DNA of 64,000 nucleotides from Cedecea neteri (lineage in GTDB: Bacteria; Pseudomonadota; Gammaproteobacteria; Enterobacterales; Enterobacteriaceae): NCBI RefSeq assembly GCF_000757825.1, contig NZ_CP009451.1, positions 4,464,001-4,528,000 of the forward strand, given 5' to 3'. A model generated the notes under the pieces. That model saw only the letters and a program-made list of their open reading frames with translations, made no database searches and was not told the DNA's origin. Made by a program: the position numbers and the translations under genes. Shown in pieces: positions 44,168-54,139 of this stretch (its first letter is position 1; each line of letters opens with the position of its first letter).

Positions 44168-45154
44168 ATGTCACTGCATCACTTAACGCGTTTTCCACGT
44201 CTTGAATTTATTGGCGCGCCGACGCCGCTGGAGTATTTGCCACGCTTTTCTGACTATCTTGGCCGTGAAATCTATATTAAACGTGATGACGTGACGCCGA
44301 TGGCGATGGGCGGCAACAAGCTGCGCAAGCTGGAGTTTCTGGCGGCCGACGCGCTGCGCGAAGGCGCCGATACGCTGGTTACCGCCGGGGCTATCCAGTC
44401 CAACCACGTTCGCCAGACGGCGGCGGTGGCGGCGAAGCTTGGGCTGCACTGCGTGGCGCTGCTCGAGAACCCAATCGGGACCCGCGCGGAAAACTACCTG
44501 ACCAACGGTAACCGCCTGCTGCTCGATCTGTTTAATGTTGAAGTCGAAATGTGCGAGGCGCTGAACGCCCCGGACAAGCAGCTTGAAGCGGTGGCTACGC
44601 GCCTGGAAGCTCAGGGGTTCCGGCCTTATGTTATTCCGGTGGGCGGCTCTAACGCGCTTGGCGCATTAGGCTATGTCGAAAGCGCGCTGGAAATCGCCCA
44701 GCAGTGTGAAGGTGCGGTGAATCTGTCATCCGTGGTGGTCGCATCCGGCAGCGCGGGCACGCACGCAGGCCTGGCGGTTGGCCTTGAGCAGCTTATGCCC
44801 GACGTTGAGCTGATTGGCGTTACCGTTTCCAGAACCGTGGCGCAGCAAAAGCCAAAGGTCGTCGCGTTGCAGCAGGCCGTGGCGCACTCTCTGGAAGTGA
44901 GCGCCGCAAGCGATATCATCCTGTGGGATGACTACTTCGCGCCGGGCTACGGCACGCCGAATGAAGAAGGCATGGAAGCGGTAAAACTGCTGGCCAGGCT
45001 CGAGGGTATTTTGCTGGACCCGGTTTATACCGGCAAAGCGATGGCCGGGCTTATCGACGGCGTGGCACAAAAGAGATTCAAAGATCAGGGGCCAATCGCC
45101 TTTATTCACACCGGCGGAGCACCCGCGCTATTTGCCTACCATCCGCACCTGTAA
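44168..45154 (+). CDS. dcyD: D-cysteine desulfhydrase DcyD
   Basis: PLP enzyme that breaks D-cysteine into pyruvate, sulfide and ammonia. It has 328 residues, as in E. coli, from ATG 44168 with the ribosome site CAGGAGGCC; the frame to 44132 is not conserved. PLP Lys51 in [30 protein letters not shown] and [15 protein letters not shown] mark the family. It stands with the cystine uptake genes and clears the D-form. Confidence 0.97.
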   Translation: MSLHHLTRFPRLEFIGAPTPLEYLPRFSDYLGREIYIKRDDVTPMAMGGNKLRKLEFLAADALREGADTLVTAGAIQSNHVRQTAAVAAKLGLHCVALLENPIGTRAENYLTNGNRLLLDLFNVEVEMCEALNAPDKQLEAVATRLEAQGFRPYVIPVGGSNALGALGYVESALEIAQQCEGAVNLSSVVVASGSAGTHAGLAVGLEQLMPDVELIGVTVSRTVAQQKPKVVALQQAVAHSLEVSAASDIILWDDYFAPGYGTPNEEGMEAVKLLARLEGILLDPVYTGKAMAGLIDGVAQKRFKDQGPIAFIHTGGAPALFAYHPHL

Positions 45155-45194
45155 GCAATGGGCGCAGGCCAGGATTTGATAATCGGGAATTACC

Positions 45195-45863
45195 ATGCAA
45201 GAAAGTTTGCAACTGGTGCTGGACTCAGCACCGTATCTGCTTAAAGGGGCGGTCTTTACGCTGCAGCTGAGTATCGGCGGAATGTTCTTCGGCCTGATCC
45301 TCGGTTTTATGCTGGCGCTGATGCGCCTGTCGGCGTTTTTACCGTTTTCGCTACTGTCGCGTTTCTATGTCTCAATATTTCGCGGCACGCCGCTTATCGC
45401 CCAGCTCTTTATGATTTATTACGGGCTGCCGCAGTTTGGCATCGAGCTGGACCCGATCCCCTCAGCGATGATCGGCCTGTCGCTCAATACCGCGGCGTAT
45501 GCCTCCGAAACGCTGCGTGCGGCCATTTCGTCCATTGATAAAGGGCAGTGGGAAGCGGCGGCCAGTATCGGCATGACGCGCTGGCAAACGCTGCGGCGCG
45601 CGATTCTGCCACAGTCCGCCCGCGTGGCATTACCTCCGCTGGGCAACAGCTTTATCAGCCTGGTGAAAGATACCTCCCTGGCGGCGACGATTCAGGTGCC
45701 CGAGCTGTTCCGCCAGGCGCAGCTGATTACCTCGCGCACGCTGGAAGTCTTTACCATGTATCTCGCCGCCTCCCTGGTGTACTGGGTGATGGCGACGGTG
45801 CTCTCCGCGCTGCAGAACTATTTCGAAAATCAGCTTAATCGCCAGGACAGGGAGCCGAAATGA
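45195..45863 (+). CDS. tcyL: Cystine ABC transporter permease TcyL
   Basis: Inner-membrane permease of the cystine importer, 222 residues (E. coli 222), with about five helices. It contains the EAA loop SIDKGQWEAAASIGMTRWQT and FRGTPLIAQLFMIYYGLPQF. It overlaps tcyN by 4 bases. Confidence 0.96.
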   Translation: MQESLQLVLDSAPYLLKGAVFTLQLSIGGMFFGLILGFMLALMRLSAFLPFSLLSRFYVSIFRGTPLIAQLFMIYYGLPQFGIELDPIPSAMIGLSLNTAAYASETLRAAISSIDKGQWEAAASIGMTRWQTLRRAILPQSARVALPPLGNSFISLVKDTSLAATIQVPELFRQAQLITSRTLEVFTMYLAASLVYWVMATVLSALQNYFENQLNRQDREPK

Positions 45864-46612
45864 GCGCCATCGACGTAAAAAAACTGGTGAAAAAATTCCA
45901 CGGTCAGACGGTGCTGCACGGCATCGATCTCGACGTCAAGCCGGGTGAAGTGGTGGCGATAATTGGCCCCAGCGGCTCGGGAAAAACAACGCTGTTGCGC
46001 AGCATCAATCTGCTTGAAGAGCCGGAAAGCGGCCTCATTCAGGTGGGCGACATCACGATCGATGCCGGGCAGCCGCTGGCGAAGCAGAAAGAGAAGATTC
46101 GCCAACTGCGTCAGCAGGTAGGCTTCGTGTTCCAGAACTTCAATCTGTTTCCACACCGCACGGTGCTGGAAAACATTATTGAAGGCCCGGTCATCGTTAA
46201 GGGTGAGCCGAAAGAAGAAGCCATTGCCCGGGCGCGAGAGCTGCTGGTGAAGGTGGGGCTCAGCGGGAAAGAAACCAGCTATCCACGTCGTCTGTCCGGC
46301 GGGCAGCAGCAGCGTGTGGCGATTGCCCGGGCGCTGGCAATGCGCCCGGAGGTTATTCTGTTTGATGAACCCACGTCGGCGCTGGATCCTGAGCTGGTGG
46401 GGGAAGTGCTGAACACCATCCGCCAGCTGGCGGAAGAGAAGCGTACGATGGTCATTGTGACCCACGAAATGAGCTTTGCCCGCGACGTGGCCGACCGCGC
46501 CATTTTTATGGACCAGGGTAAAATCGTGGAGCAGGGGCCGGCCAAAACGCTTTTTGCCAACCCGCAGCAGCCTCGTACTCGCCAGTTCCTGGATAAGTTT
46601 TTGACCCAATAA
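45860..46612 (+). CDS. tcyN: Cystine ABC transporter ATP-binding protein TcyN
   Basis: ATPase of the cystine importer, 250 residues (E. coli 250). Walker A GPSGSGKT at 36-43, Q-loop FVFQNFNLFP, signature LSGGQQQR (about 145-152), Walker B VILFDEPTSALDPE, H-loop VTHEMSFARD. Last gene of the dcyD-tcyL-tcyN group. Confidence 0.97.
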   Translation: MSAIDVKKLVKKFHGQTVLHGIDLDVKPGEVVAIIGPSGSGKTTLLRSINLLEEPESGLIQVGDITIDAGQPLAKQKEKIRQLRQQVGFVFQNFNLFPHRTVLENIIEGPVIVKGEPKEEAIARARELLVKVGLSGKETSYPRRLSGGQQQRVAIARALAMRPEVILFDEPTSALDPELVGEVLNTIRQLAEEKRTMVIVTHEMSFARDVADRAIFMDQGKIVEQGPAKTLFANPQQPRTRQFLDKFLTQ

Positions 46613-46632
46613 ACCGTTTTTTTTTCGCTACA

Positions 46633-47994
46633 TCACCACCAGGCGGCTTTCGCCGAGCCGAGCGCCGCCGGTGGTGTGGCCCAGATAACCGGCGTGCCCG
46701 CCAGCATAAGGGGGAACTTCAACCGGTTGCCCATCCCAAACTCGGACCACTCGATCAGCGGCTGGAAATCATGCGTATTGATTGCCGCAAGCGCGGGATG
46801 GTCACCTGCCTGCTGCGACATCAATAACGCGGCCGTGCGGGCGAGGGACAGGCGGGCGCTATATCCCCGATGCTGTTCATGCCGTACCTTTAAGCCTTTA
46901 AGCACCGCCGCAGCAATGAGATAGCCCGTGGCGTGATCCAGGGCCTGAACGGGCAGCGGGTGAGGGCGCTCTGTTTTTTTCCAACGCTGTCCTGCCCCGG
47001 CAATGCCGCTGGACATTTGCACCAGGCTGTCGAAGCCTCTTCGGTTCCGCCAGGGGCCGCGCCACCCCCAGGCGTTGAGCGAAACGTCTACCAGCCCCGG
47101 CGAGATTGCCTGCACGGTTTCGGCGTCAAAGCCCAGCGATTCCAGCGCGTCCGCTCGGTAGCCGTGCACCAGGACATCCGCTTCGCCAAGCAGGGCTTTG
47201 AACTGCTCCCGTCCCCCGGAGGACTTGAGGTCGAGCCTCGCGCATCTTTTCCCAGGCGTGACTTCCTCGACAAGCGTGGGCTCTTCCCATTCCGGCGGGT
47301 CGAGGCGCAGTACCTTCGCGCCCAGGCCGGCTAAAAAACGTGTGCCGACCGGCCCGGCAATAATGCGGGTGAGATCCAGGACCTGAATGCCGGCCAGCGG
47401 GCGAGCAGGTGGCAAAGTCAGTTCGGGGCGGGAGGCCTCAGCGTGGTACTCCTGCCAGAATAACGGCTCTGCTGAAACGGTTTTCCCGTGCGGGTGTTTG
47501 AGCCATTCGTCGTGGGTCAGCATCGCGGCGGCGCATCCGCCTGCAGCCACTATCGCCTCTTCAAGCTCGGTTTTTCCCCAGTGAGCGACCTGCTGCGCGA
47601 GTGTGGCTTTATTTTTACTGACGCCCAGCACGCGTTCCATTGCCTGCCTGTGGTGCGCCGCGTTGGTGTGTAGCCGCACCCAGCCGTCCGCCGTGGCGTA
47701 ATCCCCGGCAAATTCATCCCATAATGCTGCCGGAGCGCGGTTAACGGGAAAGTGGCTGGCGGAAAACCAGTACGAGGCAAGTCTCTGGTCTATAGAAAGA
47801 GAGGCATTCGGGCGAGAGAGCAGCGCTTTGAGCGCGATTCCTGCGGTAGCGATACTGGCGGCGGCGAGTTCGGTAACAGGAAAACAGGATATGAGTGCAC
47901 CTTCGCCGCTCACAACGACCGGGCTGGAAGGGATGCCCAGCCCCTGTTCCTGACTCATTGCGGCCAGGAGGGAGGAAAACGAGGATTTAACCAT
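46633..47994 (-). CDS. CaiB/BaiF (class III) CoA-transferase family protein
   Basis: A 453-residue protein from ATG 47994 (GGAG ribosome site). Class III CoA-transferases exchange CoA between an acyl-CoA and an acid. The family core starts near residue 210 (LAGIQVLDLTRIIAGPVGTR), with ADVLVHGYRADALESLGF and the catalytic-type Asp353 in QALDHATGYL. The first about 200 residues form an extra N-terminal module, weakly CaiB-like, so this may be a two-module fusion. The substrate is unknown. It lies between tcyN and sdiA, where E. coli has nothing, and is divergent from sdiA. Confidence 0.85.
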   Translation of the reverse strand: MVKSSFSSLLAAMSQEQGLGIPSSPVVVSGEGALISCFPVTELAAASIATAGIALKALLSRPNASLSIDQRLASYWFSASHFPVNRAPAALWDEFAGDYATADGWVRLHTNAAHHRQAMERVLGVSKNKATLAQQVAHWGKTELEEAIVAAGGCAAAMLTHDEWLKHPHGKTVSAEPLFWQEYHAEASRPELTLPPARPLAGIQVLDLTRIIAGPVGTRFLAGLGAKVLRLDPPEWEEPTLVEEVTPGKRCARLDLKSSGGREQFKALLGEADVLVHGYRADALESLGFDAETVQAISPGLVDVSLNAWGWRGPWRNRRGFDSLVQMSSGIAGAGQRWKKTERPHPLPVQALDHATGYLIAAAVLKGLKVRHEQHRGYSARLSLARTAALLMSQQAGDHPALAAINTHDFQPLIEWSEFGMGNRLKFPLMLAGTPVIWATPPAALGSAKAAWW

Positions 47995-48147
47995 ACAGAG
48001 CTCCAGTAAATTTTTCCTGACATATGTAAAAACCGAATAATTGTGCCTGAATGACAATAAATCACATTAATTGCTTTAATAAATGTGTTAGCTTATTACA
48101 TTCTATTAATGAAATACTTTTTAGCGCCGGGAGAAACGCCAGATATA

Positions 48148-48870
48148 ATGCTGGAACGTGACTTTTTTAGCTGGCGACGGGAAGCACTCGAACTTTTCCT
48201 GTCAATTACCCAGGCCAGCGAATTACAAACTTTAGTTCAACAACAAACTCAGCGCCTGGAGTTTGATTATTTTTCGCTGTGCGTTCGGCACCCGGTGCCA
48301 TTTACACGGCCTAAATTATCCTTGCAGAGTTCTTATCCACAAAAATGGTTAGAGTGGTATGTGACTGAAAACTATTTTGCTATTGATCCGGTATTGAAAC
48401 AGTCTAATTTCATGCGTGGGGAAATAATCTGGAGCGACGCCTTGTTTGCCGAGTCTCGTGAGCTTTGGGACGCCGCGCGCGACCACGGCCTGGCGACAGG
48501 CAGGACTCACTGCGTGATGTCGCCTAACCGCACGGCTGGTTTTCTCTCCGTTTCGCGCTCAAACGTACGCCCGGATGTTTTGCCTGAAGACGAACTGGGG
48601 CTGCGGCTTGGCTACATTGCAGAACTGAGCATGGCGACGCTAACGAGGCTTGACGATCCGTCGGTTGAAATACTGGATATGAAGTTCAGCAGGCGTGAAC
48701 GGGAGATTTTGCAGTGGACGGGTGAGGGGAAAACGTCGGCAGAAATCGCGATTATTCTGTCAATTTCTGAGAATACGGTGAACTTCCACCAGAAGAATAT
48801 GCAGAAGAAATTCAACGCGCCAAACAAGACGCAGATAGCGTGTTACGCCGCAGCGATGGGAATTATTTGA
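48148..48870 (+). CDS. sdiA: LuxR-type quorum-sensing regulator SdiA
   Basis: LuxR-family receptor that detects acyl-homoserine lactones made by other bacteria. It has 240 residues, as in E. coli, from ATG 48148 (MLERDFFSWRR); the frame opens further up at 48085 but without homology. Ligand-binding domain about 10-165 (YFSLCVRHPVPFTRPKL), then the HTH about 170-235 (SRREREILQWTGEGKTSAEI, ISENTVNFHQKNMQKKFNA). Divergent from the CoA-transferase gene. Confidence 0.96.
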   Translation: MLERDFFSWRREALELFLSITQASELQTLVQQQTQRLEFDYFSLCVRHPVPFTRPKLSLQSSYPQKWLEWYVTENYFAIDPVLKQSNFMRGEIIWSDALFAESRELWDAARDHGLATGRTHCVMSPNRTAGFLSVSRSNVRPDVLPEDELGLRLGYIAELSMATLTRLDDPSVEILDMKFSRREREILQWTGEGKTSAEIAIILSISENTVNFHQKNMQKKFNAPNKTQIACYAAAMGII

Positions 48871-48926
48871 GCCTGCAGCGCAGGTCCTGACGGCTGGAGA
48901 ACCCAGATTCTGCCAGCCGCCCCGGC

Positions 48927-49151
48927 TTATTGACGGTAAGCCTGTTTAATTTGCTGAACGGTATTACCGAATACTTCAGCCTGAGCCTGGTCTTCCAATT
49001 GAGCGATCTGTTTTTCCATTTTCAGGATAACTCGGCCCGCATCAGCCTGGCCCATAGCCTGCAGCATCAGGGTTAACAGCGTTTTCAGACAGGTGACTTC
49101 TTGTGCCAGTTCGCTGGTGTTGTCGGCGGTGGAAAAATCAGGAGTGCTCAT
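48927..49151 (-). CDS. yecF: Small protein YecF (DUF2594)
   Basis: A 74-residue soluble helical protein of the DUF2594 family (E. coli YecF 74). It contains [20 protein letters not shown] and [17 protein letters not shown]. Function unknown. It lies between sdiA and uvrY, as in E. coli, on the opposite strand. Confidence 0.93.
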   Translation of the reverse strand: MSTPDFSTADNTSELAQEVTCLKTLLTLMLQAMGQADAGRVILKMEKQIAQLEDQAQAEVFGNTVQQIKQAYRQ

Positions 49152-49637
49152 TTACTTTCCTCAATGCTTAGTTAGTACGAATGCTTGCCATTATGCACCG
49201 TGATATTCATAAGGCGGCGGAGTATACCATAAGCTTTGAAAAAATTATTCATGTTCAGCCGTGGAAAGGCGTGCGAATGTTTACGGTAATAAACAATACG
49301 CGCAGAGGTTATTCGTGGCGGTGGGTGAGGGGAGTAAAAACAATTTGTTTCGTTCTCGTTTAACTAACGTTAAATAAATCGAGAGAATACGATTTTCATT
49401 CTCGATAATGATCTCACTCTGGTAATTAGCTGTTTTTTAATCAGAGAATAATAGCGAGCCGCTGGATTTTAGAAAGTTGATGTGTGCCGCAGAAACGCTC
49501 CCGAAAGTAAAGATATATTCTCCTTTTAAGGTAGCACAACGTGCTCACTGCAATTTGGATTTTAATGTTGCCAGAAAAACGTTAATATATGACCAATTAG
49601 CTATCAGCAGCGTTATCCCTTTCTGGAGAATAGCCCT
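49152..49637. other. uvrY upstream region
   Basis: 486 bases between yecF and uvrY, AT-rich towards uvrY. It must hold the uvrY promoter(s) and the yecF promoter. A 60-codon ORF at 49181-49363 has no recognisable features. I see no strong repeat. Confidence 0.5.
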
Positions 49638-50294
49638 TTGATCAACGTTCTTCTTGTTGATGACCACGAACTGGTGCGCGCAGGGATACGACGCATTCTG
49701 GAAGAGATTAAAGGCATCAAAGTCTCGGGTGAAGCGAACTGCGGTGAGGATGCCATTAAATGGTGCCGCAGCAACCCGGTCGATGTCGTGTTAATGGATA
49801 TGAATATGCCGGGGATCGGCGGCCTGGAAGCCACCCGTAAGATTGCCCGTTACTCTTCAGATATCAAAGTTATCATGTTGACTATCCATACCGAGAATCC
49901 GCTGCCTGCGAAAGTGATGCAGGCCGGCGCGGCAGGTTACCTGAGCAAAGGCGCGGCGCCTCAGGACGTGGTTAACGCGATTCGCTCCGTCAATGCGGGC
50001 CAGCGTTACATCGCCTCCGACATTGCCCAGCAGATGGCCTTAAGCCAGATAGAGCCCGAGGCGGAATCCCCCTTCGCCAGTTTGTCTGAGCGTGAATTAC
50101 AGATTATGCTGATGATCACCAAAGGCCAGAAGGTCAATGAGATCTCTGAGCAGCTTAATCTCAGCCCTAAAACGGTGAACAGCTACCGCTATCGGATGTT
50201 TAGTAAACTGAATATCAGCGGCGACGTTGAGCTGACACACCTGGCTATCCGCCATGGGTTATTCAACGCGGAGACGTTAATCAGTAGTGAGTGA
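49638..50294 (+). CDS. uvrY: Response regulator UvrY
   Basis: Response regulator of the BarA-UvrY system that turns on the Csr sRNAs in response to short-chain acids. It has 218 residues (E. coli 218). Receiver domain with the phosphorylation site Asp54 ([10 protein letters not shown]) and Asp8-Asp9; NarL-type HTH at the end ([32 protein letters not shown]). It starts at TTG 49638 (GGAGAA upstream). Its last 8 bases overlap uvrC, so the two are coupled. Confidence 0.97.
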   Translation: MINVLLVDDHELVRAGIRRILEEIKGIKVSGEANCGEDAIKWCRSNPVDVVLMDMNMPGIGGLEATRKIARYSSDIKVIMLTIHTENPLPAKVMQAGAAGYLSKGAAPQDVVNAIRSVNAGQRYIASDIAQQMALSQIEPEAESPFASLSERELQIMLMITKGQKVNEISEQLNLSPKTVNSYRYRMFSKLNISGDVELTHLAIRHGLFNAETLISSE

Positions 50295-52119
50295 CACTTT
50301 CGATTCCCGGGCTTTTCTCAAGACGGTAACCAGCAAGCCCGGCGTCTATCGCATGTACGATGCCGGCAGCACCGTTATCTACGTCGGCAAAGCCAAAGAC
50401 CTGAAAAAACGCCTTTCCAGCTACTTCCGTACAAACCTCGCGAGCCGCAAAACCGAGGCGCTGGTGGCGTTGATTCACCACATCGACGTCACGGTGACCC
50501 ACACCGAAACCGAAGCCCTGCTGTTAGAGCACAACTACATCAAGCTCTATCAGCCTCGCTACAACGTGCTGCTGCGTGACGATAAATCCTATCCTTTTAT
50601 CTTCCTGAGCGCGGACAGCCACCCGCGGCTGGCCATGCACCGCGGCGCGAAGCATGCGAAGGGTGAATACTTCGGCCCGTTTCCTAACGGCTATGCCGTG
50701 CGCGAAACGCTGGCGCTGCTGCAAAAGGTTTTCCCGATTCGTCAGTGCGAGAACAGCGTTTATCGCAACCGCTCCCGGCCTTGTCTCCAGTATCAAATCG
50801 GACGCTGTCTCGGTCCCTGCGTTGCAGGTCTGGTAACGGAAGATGACTATGCTCGTCAGGTGGATTATGTCCGTCTGTTTTTAGCCGGGAAGGACGATCA
50901 GGTGCTGACGCAGCTTATCGGCCGTATGGAAGAGGCGAGCAAAAATCTTGAGTTTGAAGAGGCCGCCAGGATCCGCGATCAGATTCAGGCGGTAAGGCGC
51001 ATTACCGAGAAACAGTTTGTTTCCAATACCGGCGACGATCTCGACGTTATTGGCGTATCGTTTGATGCGGGGATGGCCTGCGTTCACGTGCTGTTTATTC
51101 GCCAGGGCAAAGTGCTTGGCAGCCGTAGCTACTTCCCTAAGGTGCCAGCCGGTACCGAGCTGAGCGAAGTTGTCGAGACGTTTGTCGGCCAGTTTTATCT
51201 GCAGGGCAGCCAGATGCGCACGCTGCCTTCTGAAATTCTGCTTGATTTTGCGCTGGCGGATAAATCCCTGCTGGCGGAGTCGTTGAGCGAGCTGGCGGGC
51301 CGCAAGGTGAACGTGCAAACCAAACCTCGCGGTGACCGGGCGCGTTACCTGAAGCTTGCGCGTACCAACGCGGCAACGGCACTGGTAACCAGGCTTTCCC
51401 AACAGTCCACTATCCATCAGCGCCTGAAAGCGCTGGCTGAGGTGCTAAAACTTCCGGAAGTGAAGCGGATGGAGTGTTTTGATATCAGCCATACGATGGG
51501 GGAGCAAACTGTCGCTTCCTGCGTTGTTTTTGACAGCAACGGTCCGCTGCGGTCTGAATATCGCCGCTATAATATTACCGGCATTACGCCGGGCGATGAT
51601 TATGCCGCCATGAACCAGGTGCTGCGTCGTCGCTACGGCAAGGCCATAGAAGAAAGCAAAATACCCGACGTTATCCTGATAGACGGCGGGAAGGGGCAGC
51701 TGGGGCAGGCGAAGTCCGTATTTGCCGGGCTGGACGTGCCCTGGGACAAACACCATCCTTTATTGCTTGGCGTGGCAAAAGGCAGCGACCGTAAAGCAGG
51801 GCTGGAAACGCTGTTCTTCGAACCGGAAGGTGAGGGGTTCTCTTTGCCGCCGGATTCTCCGGCACTGCATGTGATCCAGCACATCCGTGATGATTCACAC
51901 GATCATGCGATTTCCGGGCACCGTAAAAAACGCGCTAAGGTGAAAAGTACCAGCTCGTTGGAAACCATCGAAGGGATCGGACCTAAACGCCGCCAGATGT
52001 TGCTGAAGTATATGGGCGGATTGCAACCGTTAATCAATGCCTCTATCGAGGAGATCGCAAAAGTGCCGGGCATCTCGCAGGCATTGGCAGAAAAGATCTA
52101 CTACTCGTTGAAACATTAA
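50287..52119 (+). CDS. uvrC: Excinuclease ABC subunit C (UvrC)
   Basis: Dual-incision nuclease of nucleotide excision repair. It has 610 residues, as in E. coli, from GTG 50287 inside uvrY. Domains: GIY-YIG nuclease (about 16-95; [20 protein letters not shown]), UVR domain (about 205-240), RNase H-like C-terminal nuclease (about 380-540; [32 protein letters not shown]), and a tandem HhH at the end ([20 protein letters not shown]). Confidence 0.97.
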   Translation: MSDTFDSRAFLKTVTSKPGVYRMYDAGSTVIYVGKAKDLKKRLSSYFRTNLASRKTEALVALIHHIDVTVTHTETEALLLEHNYIKLYQPRYNVLLRDDKSYPFIFLSADSHPRLAMHRGAKHAKGEYFGPFPNGYAVRETLALLQKVFPIRQCENSVYRNRSRPCLQYQIGRCLGPCVAGLVTEDDYARQVDYVRLFLAGKDDQVLTQLIGRMEEASKNLEFEEAARIRDQIQAVRRITEKQFVSNTGDDLDVIGVSFDAGMACVHVLFIRQGKVLGSRSYFPKVPAGTELSEVVETFVGQFYLQGSQMRTLPSEILLDFALADKSLLAESLSELAGRKVNVQTKPRGDRARYLKLARTNAATALVTRLSQQSTIHQRLKALAEVLKLPEVKRMECFDISHTMGEQTVASCVVFDSNGPLRSEYRRYNITGITPGDDYAAMNQVLRRRYGKAIEESKIPDVILIDGGKGQLGQAKSVFAGLDVPWDKHHPLLLGVAKGSDRKAGLETLFFEPEGEGFSLPPDSPALHVIQHIRDDSHDHAISGHRKKRAKVKSTSSLETIEGIGPKRRQMLLKYMGGLQPLINASIEEIAKVPGISQALAEKIYYSLKH

Positions 52120-52176
52120 GGGCTCTGTAGCAACATAGAGACAATTTCCACTTATGACAGATAGTTAACTGGCACT

Positions 52177-52725
52177 ATGCGATTCAATATCCCAACACTG
52201 CTCACGCTGTTTCGTGTCATCCTTATCCCGTTCTTTGTGCTGGCGTTTTATCTGCCGTTCAATTGGGGCCCGTTCCTTTGCGCGTTCATCTTCTGGCTGG
52301 CGGCTATCACCGACTGGTTTGACGGTTTCCTGGCGCGTCGCTGGAACCAGAGCACGCGCTTTGGCGCATTCCTTGACCCGGTTGCTGATAAGGTGATGGT
52401 GGTCGTGGCTTTAGTACTGGTGGCGGAACACTACCATGCCTGGTGGGTGACCCTGCCTGCGGCAACGATGATCGCTCGTGAAATTATTATTTCCGCACTG
52501 CGCGAATGGATGGCGGAAATTGGCAAGCGCAGCCGCGTGGCGGTGTCCTGGATTGGCAAAACCAAAACCATGGCACAGATGCTGGCGTTGATCGGGATGC
52601 TGTGGCGGCCGAACATGTGGATCGAATACACCGGCATCGCGCTTTTCTTCGTGGCTGCGGTTCTGACCTTCTGGTCAATGTTCCAGTATCTTGCTGCGGC
52701 ACGCGGCGATTTGCTCGAACCGTGA
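52177..52725 (+). CDS. pgsA: Phosphatidylglycerophosphate synthase PgsA
   Basis: Membrane enzyme that makes phosphatidylglycerol phosphate from CDP-diacylglycerol and glycerol-3-phosphate. It has 182 residues, as in E. coli. The CDP-alcohol transferase motif is complete: Asp46, Asp49-Gly50, Ala53-Arg54, Gly63, Asp67 and Asp71. Multiple helices. It follows uvrC, as in E. coli, and precedes the tRNA cluster. Confidence 0.96.
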   Translation: MRFNIPTLLTLFRVILIPFFVLAFYLPFNWGPFLCAFIFWLAAITDWFDGFLARRWNQSTRFGAFLDPVADKVMVVVALVLVAEHYHAWWVTLPAATMIAREIIISALREWMAEIGKRSRVAVSWIGKTKTMAQMLALIGMLWRPNMWIEYTGIALFFVAAVLTFWSMFQYLAAARGDLLEP

Positions 52726-52775
52726 TCTATCCGGCGCAAAATTCAGCAAACGATTCGTGGTGTTAGAAAATTTCA

Positions 52776-52803
52776 TTGACTCATTGCGTCAGGTAAGTAG
52801 AAT
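52776..52803 (+). promoter_or_regulatory. Promoter of the tRNA cluster
   Basis: TTGACT, 16 bases, TAGAAT, followed by a GC-containing discriminator as expected for a growth-rate-controlled stable RNA promoter, about 90 bases upstream of tRNA-Gly. Confidence 0.7.
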
Positions 52804-52892
52804 GCAACGCATCGAAAGGCAGCATGGCTAGCCGGAAGATAATAAAATCAAGTGATTAGCTTAACGGCCACCAACGGTCACTTGTACAAAAT

Positions 52893-52968
<76 letters not shown>

Positions 52969-53018
52969 GATTCAGGTAATAGAGTTTTCTGTTACCGCCT
53001 GAAAAGGCAAAAGATTTT

Positions 53019-53092
53019 GGCGCGTTAGCAAAGCGGTTATGTAGCGGATTGCAAATCCGTCTAGTCCGGTTCGACTCCGGAACGCGCCTCCA
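53019..53092 (+). tRNA. cysT: tRNA-Cys (GCA)
   Basis: A 74-base tRNA. Acceptor GGCGCGT/ACGCGCC, anticodon loop ATTGCAAAT with GCA, T-arm CCGGTTCGACTCCGG, CCA encoded. Confidence 0.96.
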
Positions 53093-53104
53093 ATTTCTTC
53101 CCGA

Positions 53105-53190
53105 GCCCGGATGGTGAAATCGGTAGACACAAGGGATTTAAAATCCCTCGGCTTATGGCTGTGCGGGTTCAAGTCCCGCTCCGGGTACCA
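53105..53190 (+). tRNA. leuZ: tRNA-Leu (TAA)
   Basis: An 86-base class II tRNA with a long variable arm (CTCGGCTTATGGCTGTG). Acceptor GCCCGGA/TCCGGGT, anticodon loop ATTTAAAAT with TAA, CCA encoded. Last of the three. The 3' end is a common integration site in enterobacteria, but no integrase follows here. Confidence 0.96.
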
Positions 53191-53358
53191 TGGGAATAAA
53201 AAGAATAAAATCAATGATAAGCAGTGTCGTGTAAACCACCTTCGGGTGGTTTTTTATTGCCTGCGATTTGCCTGCCTGAAATTAATCCCTTTGTTTTTTG
53301 TCCGTTTCCCTTAAAAAATGCCATGCTAAGCCATTCATTAGCACTCCATCAGGCAGCC

Positions 53359-54063
53359 ATGAACACCACCTCCCGCCACGCTTTTGACGTTGATTTTCAG
53401 GGCCACAGGCTCCAGGCCGACAGCATATACGGCAGTAATGGCCACGTGTTGATGATCCACGGTGGCTCAAAAGACCGTGAGGCCGGCTTGAAATACCGGC
53501 ATCTGATGGCGGAGCTGGGCTTTGGCAGCACGGCGTTTGACTGCATCGGTCATGGGGAAACCGGCGGCGAGCTGTCTCATTCCTCACTGATTAGCCGTAC
53601 AGAGCAGGCCAGAGCAATAGCCGATCGTTTGGGTTCTCAGCTCACCGCTTGCATGGGCGTGAGTATGGGCGCTTACAACGCGCTGCATCTCAGCAAGTTT
53701 GTTCCTCTGCATGCGCTGATCTTGATGGTGCCCGGCGTGTATCATCCTGCGGCGTATCGAGTAAATTTTGGGCCTGAATTTTCCACCATCATTCGTCAGC
53801 CGCGCAGCTGGGAAGAAAGCGATGCGTGGCAGCTTGTGTCTGAATTTAGCGGTAATGTCCTGGTGATTGCCGCCGCTGAAGATCGGGTGATTCCGGCAGA
53901 GATCCCGCCGCGGCTTTATGACTCAGCCTCGGGCCAGGGGAAACATGCCTTGTTGACGGTGCCTGATTCAGACCATAGCAGCGTGTGGCCGGCGCTACAG
54001 CACAGCCCTCAACTCTGTGATAAAACCCGCTGTTTACTGATGGAATGCCTGACGCCGACGTAA
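53359..54063 (+). CDS. Alpha/beta hydrolase
   Basis: A 234-residue soluble hydrolase-fold protein. Oxyanion motif HGGSKDR (34-40), nucleophile elbow GVSMG with Ser102, and late acid and base in AAEDRVI and DSDHSS complete a Ser-Asp-His triad. Substrate unknown. ATG 53359 is preferred; ATG 53323 upstream is possible. It lies between leuZ and yecA, a place where E. coli has no such gene. Confidence 0.8.
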   Translation: MNTTSRHAFDVDFQGHRLQADSIYGSNGHVLMIHGGSKDREAGLKYRHLMAELGFGSTAFDCIGHGETGGELSHSSLISRTEQARAIADRLGSQLTACMGVSMGAYNALHLSKFVPLHALILMVPGVYHPAAYRVNFGPEFSTIIRQPRSWEESDAWQLVSEFSGNVLVIAAAEDRVIPAEIPPRLYDSASGQGKHALLTVPDSDHSSVWPALQHSPQLCDKTRCLLMECLTPT

Positions 54064-54139
54064 TGGAACATAACCTTTCGGGCAAGGAACGGGTACAATG
54101 CGCTACATTTTTTAAAACCGCGAAATGAGGAGCCCACAG

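Noticed and set aside
52972..53214. An 80-codon minus-strand ORF
   Set aside because: It is read through the tRNA-Cys and tRNA-Leu genes on the other strand.
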